Below the pieces are notes generated by a model, which had not been told where the DNA came from, searched no databases, and saw nothing but the letters and a program-made list of their open reading frames with translations. The position numbers and the translations under genes were made by a program. A stretch of DNA of 64,000 nucleotides from Micrococcales bacterium (GTDB lineage: Bacteria; Actinomycetota; Actinomycetes; Actinomycetales; Cellulomonadaceae). Positions 26,091 through 34,772 of this stretch are shown piece by piece (position 1 is the first letter of the stretch; each line of letters begins with the position of its first letter). The stretch is taken from assembly GCA_009785115.1 (NCBI GenBank), contig WQWY01000004.1, forward strand, positions 62,001 to 126,000. Reading direction: 5' to 3'.

Positions 26091-26459
26091 ATGGGCCTGG
26101 GGATCAACAAGGACCTGGAGCCGCTCGCCCGCCAGTTCCGCAAGGCCGGCGGCACGGTCGAGGTGCGCAAGTCCACCCACGTGCGCTGGACCATGCCGGA
26201 CGGCACCTGGTTCCAGACCGGCCTCACCATGAACTCGGCCTCCGAGCTGGTCGCCCGCCGCAGGGTCACCGCCGCCCTGGCCGCGATGGCGGCCGCCGAC
26301 CAGCAGCCGCCCACCCCGTCACCGTGGGAGCCCCACCCAGACGGCAAGGGCAAGTTCTGGCTCGTCGACACCGACGGAAACCCCCAGCTCAACGCCAGCG
26401 GCTTCCCCCGCACCTTCTCCACCGAGACCGCCGCCCGCGAAGCCGCCAGACGCTCCTGA
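26091..26459 (+). CDS. Small protein of unknown function, possibly HicA-fold
   Basis: A 122-residue basic protein. The first ~55 residues (LEPLARQFRKAGGTVEVRKS, then THVRWTMPDGTWFQTGLTMN) resemble the short dsRBD-like fold of HicA RNases, including a His at the place of the HicA catalytic His. No HicB antitoxin gene is adjacent, so this is only a weak suggestion. A second module (WEPHPDGKGKFWLVDTDGNP to TETAAREAARRS) is not recognised. ATG at 26091 has GGGAGGG upstream. It follows the tRNA-Leu hairpin cluster, a position that is often an integration hot spot. Confidence 0.75.
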   Translation: MGLGINKDLEPLARQFRKAGGTVEVRKSTHVRWTMPDGTWFQTGLTMNSASELVARRRVTAALAAMAAADQQPPTPSPWEPHPDGKGKFWLVDTDGNPQLNASGFPRTFSTETAAREAARRS

Positions 26460-26515
26460 CCTCTGACCTCGAGCTGCGCGCTACGTGATGGTCGAAGACA
26501 GCCGTACAGAGCACC

Positions 26516-26549
26516 GGCCGTCCCCGCGCCCTCTAGCGGCCGGACGGCC
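26516..26549. terminator. Hairpin terminator after the 26.1-kb gene
   Basis: GGCCGTCC (26516-26523) pairs with GGACGGCC (26542-26549), and an inner CCGC/GCGG helix extends the stem. It lies 57 bp after the stop of the preceding gene and 35 bp before the next start. The CATGAT at 26549-26554 overlapping its end may be the -10 box of the next gene. Confidence 0.5.
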
Positions 26550-26584
26550 ATGATGGGGGCACGACCACCGACGAGGAGGCATGC

Positions 26585-27115
26585 ATGTCGCCGGAACGCC
26601 CGCAGGCTCTAGACCCTTACGCCTCGCTGCCGCAGGTGCCCGCCTTCGAGCTGCGCTCCGACACCTTCACCGACGGGGCACGGGTGCCCGACGAGACCAC
26701 CAACACCCCGCTCGGGACGAACCTGTCGCCTCATCTGGCCTGGTCTGGTTTCCCGGAGGAGACCCGGTCGTTCGCCGTCACCTGCTTCGACCTTGAAGGG
26801 CCGTCCGGGTGGTGGCACTGGACGCTGCTGGACGTCCCGGCCACGATCACCGAGCTGGCCGCCGGGGCAGGCGCCCTCGGGTCAGACCTGCTGCCCTCGA
26901 CCGTCGTGACGCTGCGCGGCGACGACGGCATCGCGGGCTACGTCGGCGCGGCCCCGACACCCAGCGACCAGGTGCACCGCTACGTCTACGCGGTGCACGC
27001 CCTGGACCTGCCCGAGATGGGCCTGGAACCCGACACCATGCCGGGCGCGGCGAACAGCGCCCTGGTGCCGCACACGATCGCCCGGGCGCTCCTCGTCGGC
27101 ACCTACCAGCGCTGA
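26585..27115 (+). CDS. YbhB/YbcL family Raf-kinase-inhibitor-like (PEBP) protein
   Basis: A 176-residue phosphatidylethanolamine-binding-protein fold of the bacterial YbhB type. Recognisable parts are GTNLSPHLAWSGFPEETRSFAVTCFD, with the anion-binding Asp and Pro, and the family's His in WWHWTLLDVPATITEL. The C-terminal part begins HRYVYAVHALDLPEMGL. PEBP proteins bind small anions or lipids; the bacterial function is poorly known. GAGGAGG lies 4-5 nt before ATG 26585. It stands alone, with a hairpin upstream. Confidence 0.9.
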   Translation: MSPERPQALDPYASLPQVPAFELRSDTFTDGARVPDETTNTPLGTNLSPHLAWSGFPEETRSFAVTCFDLEGPSGWWHWTLLDVPATITELAAGAGALGSDLLPSTVVTLRGDDGIAGYVGAAPTPSDQVHRYVYAVHALDLPEMGLEPDTMPGAANSALVPHTIARALLVGTYQR

Positions 27116-27155
27116 GCACTCGCCCCACCACCCACAAGGGCGATGCACTTGATGC

Positions 27156-27176
27156 GCTGATGCGCTTATCATCAGC
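27156..27176. promoter_or_regulatory. vapBC promoter/operator: inverted repeat overlapping the -10
   Basis: GCTGATG (27156-27162) and CATCAGC (27170-27176) form a perfect 7-bp inverted repeat with a 7-nt spacer. It covers the -10 box TATCAT (27167-27172), which lies 6 nt before the antitoxin ATG. This is the expected place for autorepression by a VapB or VapBC complex. A second half-site-like TGATGCGC copy precedes it. Confidence 0.65.
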
Positions 27177-27178
27177 TC

Positions 27179-27400
27179 ATGAGAACGACGTTGGACATCG
27201 ACCCGACCGTGCTGGCGGCGGCGCGAGCGCTGGCCGCACAGGAGAACCTGAGCCTGGGTGCCGCGGTGTCCCGGCTGGCGCTCCGCGGCCTACGGCCGGT
27301 CCCCGTGCCACGTCGTGCGGGGTTCCCCGTGCTCACCCCCACCGATCCTGACCGGATCATCACCGACGAGCTCGTCGCCCAGCACCGTGACGACGACTGA
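27179..27400 (+). CDS. vapB: VapB-type antitoxin
   Basis: A 73-residue protein: a ribbon-helix-helix-like N-terminus (MRTTLDIDPTVLAAARALAA, then QENLSLGAAVSRLALRGL) followed by an extended Pro-rich tail (VPVPRRAGFPVLTP) that typically wraps the toxin. It is predicted to neutralise the downstream PIN-domain toxin and repress its own promoter. There is no Shine-Dalgarno and the -10 box is 6 nt before the ATG, so the mRNA is probably leaderless. Its end overlaps the toxin start by 14 bp. Confidence 0.88.
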   Translation: MRTTLDIDPTVLAAARALAAQENLSLGAAVSRLALRGLRPVPVPRRAGFPVLTPTDPDRIITDELVAQHRDDD

Positions 27401-27821
27401 GCGGGCCACGCTGCTGGACGTGAACGTCCTGCTCGCCCTGTTCGACCCGCGGCACGTCCACCACGAGGCCGCGCACCGCTGGTTCGTCAGCATCGAGTCG
27501 TTCGCCACCACACCGATCACCGAGACCGCATTCGTCCGCCTGATGAGCAACCCGAGAGTAGGAGGCGAGACGACAGCCACCGCTCTGGAGAGCCTGCGAT
27601 CGATGCGCTCCGTGGCCGGGCACGTGTTCTTGCCAGACGAGACCTCGCTGGCCGACGCTCACATCGAGCTGACGGCGATGATCGGGCACCGCCAGGTGAC
27701 CGACTTCCACCTCGTGAACCTGGCCGCGAGACAGGACTGCAGGCTCGCGACCTTCGACGCGAAGGTCGTGCGATCCTTGGCCGACGCCGATCGTCACCAT
27801 GTTCTCGTCGTCCCTGCCTGA
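27387..27821 (+). CDS. vapC: VapC-type PIN-domain ribonuclease toxin
   Basis: A 144-residue PIN-domain protein. The acidic Mg2+ site is visible in TLLDVNVLLALFDP (first Asp), TPITETAFVRLMSNP (Glu), QVTDFHLVNLAARQ (Asp) and LATFDAKV (last Asp). VapC toxins cleave tRNA or rRNA; the target here is unknown. GTG at 27387 overlaps the antitoxin gene, the usual coupling of vapBC. The set of acidic residues is complete, so the toxin should be active. The SDR gene begins 13 bp downstream and could be co-transcribed. Confidence 0.9.
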   Translation: MTTTERATLLDVNVLLALFDPRHVHHEAAHRWFVSIESFATTPITETAFVRLMSNPRVGGETTATALESLRSMRSVAGHVFLPDETSLADAHIELTAMIGHRQVTDFHLVNLAARQDCRLATFDAKVVRSLADADRHHVLVVPA

Positions 27822-27834
27822 GACTGGAGATGCC

Positions 27835-28611
27835 ATGAGCACGCTCATCACCGGAGCCTCGAGCGGGATCGGTACCGAGCTCGCCCGCCGGTTCGCGGGC
27901 CTCGGCCACGACCTCGTGCTGGTCGCACGGCGCCGCGACCGGCTCGACGAGCTCGCTGCCGAGCTCGAACGCGACCATGGGGCCACCGTCACCGTCGTCC
28001 CCCTCGACCTCAGCACCCCGACCGCGCCCGACGAGCTGGTTCAACGCCTCGACGCGCTCGGGCTCACTGTCGACGTGCTGGTCAACAACGCCGGGTTCGC
28101 GACCCACGGCTATGTCGCCGACGCCGACCCCGGACGGCTGCACGAGCAGATCGCGCTCAACTGCCAGGCCCTCGTCGGCCTCACCGCCCGGTTCCTGCCC
28201 GGCATGCGCGCACGCGGTACCGGCACCATCCTCAACATCGCCTCGACCGCCGCGTTCCAACCGGTCCCGCACATGGCGGTCTACTCGGCGACCAAGGCTT
28301 TCGTGCTGACCTTCACCGAGGCGCTGTGGCACGAGATGCGCGGCTCTGGCGTCCGGGTGCTCGCCGCCTGCCCTGGCCCCACCGACACACCGTTCTTCGA
28401 GGTCGCTGGTATGACGACCGAGGGTGGGCGCAGACGGACGACTCAACAGCTGGCCGACCACATCATGCGGGCTCTGCGCACCACCAAGCCCAGCGTTGTC
28501 GACGGCCTCGCCAACGCTCTGCTCGCCCGGGTGGCGACCCGCCTGGTACCTCGCCGCGTCGTCATCGCCGCCGCCGGACGGATGATGCGTCCGGCGGCTC
28601 CGCGCCCCTGA
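27835..28611 (+). CDS. SDR family NAD(P)-dependent oxidoreductase
   Basis: A 258-residue classical short-chain dehydrogenase. The cofactor-binding motif is LITGASSGIGTELARRF, with ARRRDRLDEL after the second strand suggesting NADP(H). The structural NNAG is in VLVNNAGFATHG and the active site is in NIASTAAFQPVPHMAVYSATKAF (Ser, Tyr, Lys). The C-terminal segment PTDTPFFEVAGM resembles DltE/YqjQ-type SDRs. Substrate unknown. ATG at 27835 follows TGGAGA, 13 bp after vapC. Confidence 0.92.
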   Translation: MSTLITGASSGIGTELARRFAGLGHDLVLVARRRDRLDELAAELERDHGATVTVVPLDLSTPTAPDELVQRLDALGLTVDVLVNNAGFATHGYVADADPGRLHEQIALNCQALVGLTARFLPGMRARGTGTILNIASTAAFQPVPHMAVYSATKAFVLTFTEALWHEMRGSGVRVLAACPGPTDTPFFEVAGMTTEGGRRRTTQQLADHIMRALRTTKPSVVDGLANALLARVATRLVPRRVVIAAAGRMMRPAAPRP

Positions 28612-28671
28612 CGCGGACGCGCTGGGAAGAGTCCACCGCCGCTCGGTACCCGGCAGGCCCCGAACGGCGCC

Positions 28672-29559
28672 TCACATCCTGGTCGTCGACGTCCGGGTGG
28701 CCCAGGCGGCCACGGCGACGGCTGAGGCGATGTTCAGAGAGTCCACGCCACCAGACATGGGGATGCGGACGGTGAGGTCGCAGGCTGCGACCGTGCGGGG
28801 GCGCAGACCGTCGCCCTCGGTGCCGAAGACCATCGCCAGACGCTCTGGCGGGTCTGCGACGAGCGTGTCCAGGGTGATCGCGTCGTCGTCCAGAGCGAGG
28901 GCTGCCACCGTGAGGCCCAGGTCGCGCAGCAGGTCGATCCCGTCCGAGGGTTCCCCGGCGGGCGCGTGGGGCCAGTGCGACAGCCGCGTCCAGGGCACCT
29001 GGAACACGGTGCCCATCGACACCCGCACCGAGCGGCGGTACAACGGGTCGGCGCACGACGGGGTGACCAGCACCGCGTCGACACCCAACCCCGCACAGGC
29101 CCGGAACGCGGCACCGACGTTGGTGTGGTCCACCACGTCCTCCAGCACCACCACGCGCCGGGCACCCGCCACGACGTCGGCCACCGGGGCCAGCACCGGG
29201 CGGTGCATCGCCGCCAGCGTGCCACGGTGCACGTGAAAACCGGTGATGGACTCCAGCAGCGGCTCGTCGGTGACATACACCGGCACGTTGTCGCGACGAG
29301 CGTCGTCGCGCTGCGAGTCACCGACCGACGCGTCCGCCAGCACGGCGGTGACGTCGTCCACCCAGCGCGGCGCGCACAGCACCGAGCGGGGCCGGTGCCC
29401 GGCGGCGAGAGCCCGGCTCAGCACCGTCAGGCTCTCCGCGATGTAGAGCCCACCGGCCGGCTCGACCCGGGTGCGCAGCGTGACGTCGGTCAGCCCGACG
29501 TAGTCGACCAGCCGAGGGTCGTCGGCGTCCACGACCGGGCGCAGGTCGACAGCGGGCAT
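28672..29559 (-). CDS. TrmH/SpoU family RNA 2'-O-methyltransferase
   Basis: A 295-residue SPOUT methyltransferase. The three trefoil-knot motifs are present: VVVLEDVVDHTNVGAAFRAC (motif 1), LAMVFGTEGDGLRP (motif 2) and VRIPMSGGVDSLNIASAVAV (motif 3). The N-terminal region is a substrate-binding domain of the L30e-like type. The target nucleotide (tRNA or rRNA) cannot be told. The start lies just beyond the stop of the downstream-orientated ABC transporter gene (29562), so the exporter pair and this gene may form one leftward unit. Confidence 0.92.
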   Translation of the reverse strand: MPAVDLRPVVDADDPRLVDYVGLTDVTLRTRVEPAGGLYIAESLTVLSRALAAGHRPRSVLCAPRWVDDVTAVLADASVGDSQRDDARRDNVPVYVTDEPLLESITGFHVHRGTLAAMHRPVLAPVADVVAGARRVVVLEDVVDHTNVGAAFRACAGLGVDAVLVTPSCADPLYRRSVRVSMGTVFQVPWTRLSHWPHAPAGEPSDGIDLLRDLGLTVAALALDDDAITLDTLVADPPERLAMVFGTEGDGLRPRTVAACDLTVRIPMSGGVDSLNIASAVAVAAWATRTSTTRM

Positions 29560-29561
29560 GC

Positions 29562-31565
29562 TCAGTCGACCTGCGCGGCGGCCGCCGCGAACTGGCTCTG
29601 GTACAGCCGCGCGTAGGCACCGCCCGCGGCGAGCAGCTCGTCGTGCGAACCCTTCTCCACGATCTGGCCGTGCTCCATGACCAAGATCACGTCGGCGTCG
29701 CGGATCGTCGACAGCCGGTGGGCGATGACGAACGACGTGCGCCCCGTGCGCAGCGCGGCCATCGCGCGCTGCACCAAGACCTCGGTGCGGGTGTCCACCG
29801 AGGACGTCGCCTCGTCCAGGATGAGGATCGTCCGGTCAGCGAGGAACGCCCTGGCGATGGTGAGCAGCTGCTTCTCCCCCGCCGAGACCGTGCCGCCCTC
29901 GTCGTCGATCATCGTGTCGTAGCCGTCGGGCAGGGTGCGCACGAACCGGTCCACGTAGGTGGCCTTCGCCGCCTCGATCACCTGCTCGCGCGTCGCCCCG
30001 TCCATCCCGTAGGCGATGTTGTCAGCGATGGTGCCCGAGTACAGCCACGTGTCTTGCAGCACCATGCCGACCTGGGAGCGCAGGTCGTCGCGGCTCAACA
30101 TACGAGTGTCCACCCCGTCTAGGGTGATCGTCCCAGAGTCGACCTCGTAGAAGCGCATGACGAGGTTGACCAGGGTGGTCTTGCCCGCACCGGTAGGGCC
30201 GACGATCGCGACGGTCTGCCCCGGCTCGGCGGCCAGGTCCAGGTGCTCGATGAGGGGCGTCTCGGGGTCGTAGCGGAACGAGACGTCCTCGAACGCGACC
30301 CGCCCTCGCACCGGCTGGGGCAGCGCCGCCGACGGCTCGGGGTCTGGGGCCTGCTCGGGGGTGTCGAGCAGCTCGAACACCCGCTCGGCCGAGGCCACTC
30401 CGGACTGCATGAGGTTGGCCATGGACGCGATCTGCGTGATCGGCTGGCTGAACTGCCGCGAGTACTGGATGAAGGCCTGCACGTCGCCCAGCGTCATCGT
30501 GCCTGAGGCGACCTTCAGCCCACCCACGACCGCGACGATCAGGTAGTTGATGTTCGCGATGAAACCCATCGCCGGCTGCATGATCCCGGAGACGAACATC
30601 GCCTTGAACGACGAGGAGTACAGGGCCTCGTTGCGCTCGTCGAAGACGCGCTGCGCCTCGTCCTTCCGGTTGAAGACCATGACCAGGTTGTGGCCGGTGA
30701 ACATCTCCTCGATGTGGGCGTTGACCTCGCCGGTGTGCGTCCACTGGCCGACGAAGCTCGGCTGTGCCCTCTTGCCGATCATCATCGCCACGACGCCCGA
30801 CAGGGGCACCGTCACCAGCGCGACCACGGCCAGCCAGGGCGAGATCCAGATCATCATGGCCAGCACGCCGACGACGGTCAGCACCGCCGTGATGAGCTGA
30901 GAGAGGGTCTGCTGCAACGACTGGGCGATGTTGTCGATGTCGTTGGTCACCCGCGACAGCAGCTCCCCGCGCGGCTGGGAGTCGACGTACCCGAGCGGGA
31001 GCCGGGACAGCTTGGACTCGACGTCGGAGCGCAGGGTGCGCGCCGTGTTCTGCACCGCGGTCGCGGTGAGCCGTGCGGCGAGCCAGCCGAACACGAAGGA
31101 CGCGACGTACACCCCCAGCACGAGCGCCAGCATCTGCGCGAGGCGTGTGAAGTCGATGCCCTGGCCGATGACCAGGTTGCTCATCGCACCGAGCATGTCG
31201 GCGATCTTGGCCTCGGCACCACCCTCGGCCTTGAGCATCTGCTGCACCTGCTCGACCGTGACCGTGGCCGGGTCGATGCCCCGGCTCTCCAGCTGCTTGC
31301 CGACGAGCGTGCCGACCACACCGTCGAAGATCACGTTGGTCGCGTTGCCCAGCAGCTTCGGGCCCGTCACCGCCATCGCCACCGAGCCGACCGACAGCAC
31401 CAGGACGGCCGACAGCCGGGCACGCTCAGGCCGCAGCGCGCGCAGCAGCCGCAGCCCCGAGCCGACGAAGTTCATCGACTTGGCGGGAGGCGCCATGCCA
31501 CCCATGGGGCCGAACAGCCCCGCACCACCGCGCCGTCGGGCCTGGGTGCCCGTCTGCGCGCTCAC
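29562..31565 (-). CDS. Heterodimeric ABC exporter, subunit with catalytic-site ATPase
   Basis: A 667-residue half-exporter with six membrane helices followed by an ATPase domain. Walker A is IVGPTGAGKTTLVNL, the Q-loop VLQDTWLYSG, the signature a variant VSAGEKQ, the Walker B ILILDEATSSVD with the catalytic Glu, and the H-loop VIAHRLSTI. Within the transmembrane domain (~residues 80-135) is a long insert between helices 1 and 2. It overlaps the partner gene by 4 bp. Such pairs (TM287/288, BmrCD, LmrCD) export drugs or lipids; the substrate is unknown. Confidence 0.93.
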   Translation of the reverse strand: MSAQTGTQARRRGGAGLFGPMGGMAPPAKSMNFVGSGLRLLRALRPERARLSAVLVLSVGSVAMAVTGPKLLGNATNVIFDGVVGTLVGKQLESRGIDPATVTVEQVQQMLKAEGGAEAKIADMLGAMSNLVIGQGIDFTRLAQMLALVLGVYVASFVFGWLAARLTATAVQNTARTLRSDVESKLSRLPLGYVDSQPRGELLSRVTNDIDNIAQSLQQTLSQLITAVLTVVGVLAMMIWISPWLAVVALVTVPLSGVVAMMIGKRAQPSFVGQWTHTGEVNAHIEEMFTGHNLVMVFNRKDEAQRVFDERNEALYSSSFKAMFVSGIMQPAMGFIANINYLIVAVVGGLKVASGTMTLGDVQAFIQYSRQFSQPITQIASMANLMQSGVASAERVFELLDTPEQAPDPEPSAALPQPVRGRVAFEDVSFRYDPETPLIEHLDLAAEPGQTVAIVGPTGAGKTTLVNLVMRFYEVDSGTITLDGVDTRMLSRDDLRSQVGMVLQDTWLYSGTIADNIAYGMDGATREQVIEAAKATYVDRFVRTLPDGYDTMIDDEGGTVSAGEKQLLTIARAFLADRTILILDEATSSVDTRTEVLVQRAMAALRTGRTSFVIAHRLSTIRDADVILVMEHGQIVEKGSHDELLAAGGAYARLYQSQFAAAAAQVD

Positions 31566-33310
31566 TCGGCACCCCCGACGGCCTCAGTAGCAGACAGCTG
31601 GGAGTACACGATCTCCTGGTAGGTCTGGGAGGTGGCCAGCAGCTCGGTGTGGGTGCCCTCGGCGACCACACGACCGCCGTCGAGCACGACGATGCGGTCG
31701 GCGTGCCGGATGGTGGCCACCCGTTGGGCCACGATGATGACCGTGGCGTCGCGGGTCTCAGGTATCAGCGCCGTGCGCAGCGCGGCGTCGGTCGCGTAGT
31801 CCAGCGCCGAGAACGAGTCGTCGAACAGGTAGATCGACGGACGGCGCACCAGGGCACGAGCGATGGCCAGCCGCTGGCGCTGCCCGCCGGAGACGTTGGT
31901 GCCACCCTGGGCGACGGGGGCGTCCAGGCCCTCGTCCAGCGAGGCGACGAAGTCTCTGGCCTGCGCCACCTCCAGGGCGTGCCACAGCTCGTCGTCGGTG
32001 GCGTCCTCCTTGCCGTGCTGGAGGTTCGAGCGCACCGTCCCGCTGAACAGGTAGGGCCGTTGCGGCACCAGCCCGATCTGGCTCCACAGCACCGTCGGGT
32101 CGAGGTCTCGCACGTCCACCCCGGCGACGAGCACCTGCCCGCCCGTCGCGTCGTACAGACGCGGGACCAGGTTCAGCAGGGTCGTCTTGCCCGAGCCTGT
32201 CGCACCGACGACCGCCGTGGTCTGGCCTGGGCAGGCCGTGAAGGTGACGTCTTGCAGCACCGGGTGCTCGGCCCCCGGGTAGCAGAAGGTGACCCCGACG
32301 AGCTCGACCCGGCCCCGGTGCTCCTCCACCGGGGGCACCGGCTGCTCGGGCGCCACCACCGTGGTCGAGGTGTCCAGCACCTCACCGATCCGCCCGGCCG
32401 CGACCATCGCCCGGGGGATCATCACGAACAGCATGGACGACATCATCACGGCCATGAGGATGTACATCACGTAGGTGATAAAAGCAGTGAGCTGGCCGAC
32501 CGCCATCCCGCCGGACTCGATGCGGTGCCCCCCGAACCACATGATGGCCAGGGTGGACACGTTCATGATGAGCATGACCATCGGGAACATCAGGGCCATC
32601 AGGCGCCCTGTGGCCAGCGACGCGGCGTACAGGTCGTCGTTGGCCGCACCGAACCGGCGCGACTCACGATCCTCACGCACGAAAGCGCGGATGACCCGCA
32701 TCCCGCCGATCTGCTCGCGCAGCACCGCGTTGACCGCGTCGATCCGCTTCTGCATCTGCTGGAAGTACGGCACCATGCGGCGCACCACCAGACCGATCGC
32801 GACGCCCAGCACCGGGATCACCACCAGCAGCACCGCGGACAGCGGGACGTCCTCCCGCATCGCCATCACGACGCCGCCGATCAGCATGATCGGCGCCATC
32901 ACCGCGAAGACCATGGTCATGTAGACCACCATGGTCACCTGCTGCACGTCGTTGGTGTTCCGCGTGATCAGCGTCGGCGCACCGAAGGCGGACACCTCCC
33001 GGGGAGAGAGCCCCTGCACGTGCGCGAACAGCCGGCGGCGCAGGTCACGGCCCAGACGCATCGCGGTGCGTGCGCCCACGTAGGTGGCGATCACCGCCGC
33101 GACCACCTGTCCCAGGCTCACCGCGAGCATCACCCAGCCGGTGTGCCAGATCAACGTGGTGTTCCCCACGGTGACGCCGTCGTCGATGATGCGGGCGTTG
33201 AGGCTCGGCAGGTACAAGGTGGCCAGGGTCTGCGCGAGCTGGAACACCAGCAGGGCGACCACGGCCCACCGGTACGGGCGCAGGTGCTCCCGCATCAGAC
33301 GAACCAGCAT
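31562..33310 (-). CDS. Heterodimeric ABC exporter, subunit with degenerate ATPase site
   Basis: A 582-residue half-exporter with six membrane helices and an ATPase domain. Walker A is VVGATGSGKTTLLNL, the signature VSGGQRQRLAIARAL, and the Walker B is IYLFDDSFSALD. The catalytic Glu after Walker B is replaced by Asp, the known mark of the degenerate site in asymmetric ABC exporters; with the following gene it makes a heterodimer. The H-loop position is also altered (IVAQRVATI, Gln for His). GAGGAG lies 5 nt before the ATG. First gene of the unit. Confidence 0.93.
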   Translation of the reverse strand: MLVRLMREHLRPYRWAVVALLVFQLAQTLATLYLPSLNARIIDDGVTVGNTTLIWHTGWVMLAVSLGQVVAAVIATYVGARTAMRLGRDLRRRLFAHVQGLSPREVSAFGAPTLITRNTNDVQQVTMVVYMTMVFAVMAPIMLIGGVVMAMREDVPLSAVLLVVIPVLGVAIGLVVRRMVPYFQQMQKRIDAVNAVLREQIGGMRVIRAFVREDRESRRFGAANDDLYAASLATGRLMALMFPMVMLIMNVSTLAIMWFGGHRIESGGMAVGQLTAFITYVMYILMAVMMSSMLFVMIPRAMVAAGRIGEVLDTSTTVVAPEQPVPPVEEHRGRVELVGVTFCYPGAEHPVLQDVTFTACPGQTTAVVGATGSGKTTLLNLVPRLYDATGGQVLVAGVDVRDLDPTVLWSQIGLVPQRPYLFSGTVRSNLQHGKEDATDDELWHALEVAQARDFVASLDEGLDAPVAQGGTNVSGGQRQRLAIARALVRRPSIYLFDDSFSALDYATDAALRTALIPETRDATVIIVAQRVATIRHADRIVVLDGGRVVAEGTHTELLATSQTYQEIVYSQLSATEAVGGAE

Positions 33311-33565
33311 CAGCGCTCCTCAGACTTTCCCAACCGACCCAGCCTCTCCCCCAGCGGTCTGCCACCGACCTACCAGCACGCCCCGACAGCACGAACCACC
33401 GCAGGAGGAGGCTCGATCAGACAGCACAGGCCGACCGCCTGCACAGACGCGTCGACCCCGGCGGGAGGCACCAAGACCACGGTAGACGAGCGGAGGAGCG
33501 CTCGCCGGGTCACGGCACCTCTCGCCGGGGTCGACGACGAGGAGACCGAAGGCCCTAGAACAAGA

Positions 33566-34735
33566 TCAGGGCACAGGAGGTGTCGGCGGGTACTGGTGCG
33601 GCGGAGGGGCGGTCGGCGAGGGCGGAGCGCTCGGCGCGACCGGCGGACCACCGGGACGCTGCCCGGCCTCGACGTTCGGGTCGAAGGGCACACCGGAGTG
33701 CGAGCCGACGCTGGTCGCGTCGGCCGTCGCGGCCGCCGACTCCCGACGCGCCTCGGTCACAGCCTCGGTCGGGTCGGCCAGAGCCCCCGGAGGCAGGTCG
33801 CCCGGCTGCAGCGGGGAGCTGCCCGAGGGGCGGCTCTCGAAGCTCGGAGCCTCGTCCCCGCCGAACGCCTTGGCCATCACCCCGAGAGCACCGGAGAGCT
33901 CTGCGGGCAGGAACCACATCTTGTTCGACGGGCTCGAGGCGATCTTCGGCAAGATCTGCAGGTACTGGTAGGCCAGCAGCTTCGGGTCGGCGTCACCGCG
34001 GTGCACGGCGTCGAAGACCTGCAAGATCGCCCGGGCCTCACCCTCGGCGGTGAGGATCGCCGCCTGCGCGGAACCCTCCGCCCGCAGGATCGCGGCCTGC
34101 TTCTCACCCTCGGCGGTGAGGATCTGGGACTGCTTGGTGCCCTCGGCGGTGAGGATCGCGGCACGACGGTCACGCTCGGCGCGCATCTGCTGCTCCATCG
34201 AGCCCTTCACCGACGGCGGCGGGTCGATCGCCTTCAGCTCGACCCGGTTCACCTTGATGCCCCAGCGGCCGGTCGCCTCGTCCAGCACCCCGCTCAGCCG
34301 ACCGTTGATCTGGTCACGGCTGGTCAGCGTCTGCTCCAGGTCCATCGTCCCGATGATGTTTCGCAGCGTGGTGACGGTCAGCTGCTCGATGCCCTGGATG
34401 TAGTTGGCGATCTCGTACACCGCGGCGGCGGGGTAGGTCACCTGGAAGTAGATCACCGTGTCGATGCTCACCACCAGGTTGTCCGAGGTGATCACCGACT
34501 GCGGCGGGAACGGCACGACCTGCTCACGCATGTCGACCGTGGCACGCACCCGGTCCACGAACGGGATCAGCAGGTGCAGACCCGGCTCCAAGGTCCTGCG
34601 GTAGCGACCGAGGCGCTCCACGATCTGGTTCGTGCCCTGAGGGACCAGTCGCACCGCGCGCACCAGCGCGACGATGACGAAGAGAACCAGCAGACCAAGA
34701 ATCACCAGCAGGAACGTGGTTCCCGTGTCGTCCAC
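33566..34735 (-). CDS. SPFH/Band-7 membrane scaffold protein (QmcA-like)
   Basis: A 389-residue protein: one N-terminal membrane helix (FLLVILGLLVLFVIVALV), then the SPFH domain (VPQGTNQIVERLGRYRRTLEPG and the segments after it), then a helical region of tandem ~11-residue repeats built on ILTAEGxKQ or ILRAEGxAQ. A long Pro-rich tail ends the protein. SPFH proteins oligomerise into membrane microdomain scaffolds. The GTG at 34735 is preferred because GGAGG lies 5 nt upstream; the ATG at 34747 has no such site. nfeD lies 37 bp upstream, the usual partner. Confidence 0.9.
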   Translation of the reverse strand: MDDTGTTFLLVILGLLVLFVIVALVRAVRLVPQGTNQIVERLGRYRRTLEPGLHLLIPFVDRVRATVDMREQVVPFPPQSVITSDNLVVSIDTVIYFQVTYPAAAVYEIANYIQGIEQLTVTTLRNIIGTMDLEQTLTSRDQINGRLSGVLDEATGRWGIKVNRVELKAIDPPPSVKGSMEQQMRAERDRRAAILTAEGTKQSQILTAEGEKQAAILRAEGSAQAAILTAEGEARAILQVFDAVHRGDADPKLLAYQYLQILPKIASSPSNKMWFLPAELSGALGVMAKAFGGDEAPSFESRPSGSSPLQPGDLPPGALADPTEAVTEARRESAAATADATSVGSHSGVPFDPNVEAGQRPGGPPVAPSAPPSPTAPPPHQYPPTPPVP

Positions 34736-34772
34736 AACTACCTCCATCGACAGTGAGAGCGAGAAAAGCTGA

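Noticed and set aside
25727..26459. Integrated element at tRNA-Leu
   Set aside because: I see no integrase gene and no direct copy of the tRNA 3' end downstream, so an attachment site cannot be called.
31649..34756. 1035-codon + strand open frame opposite the ABC exporter and SPFH genes
   Set aside because: His/Arg/Gln-rich low-complexity product, antisense to three well-recognised proteins; a codon-bias artefact.
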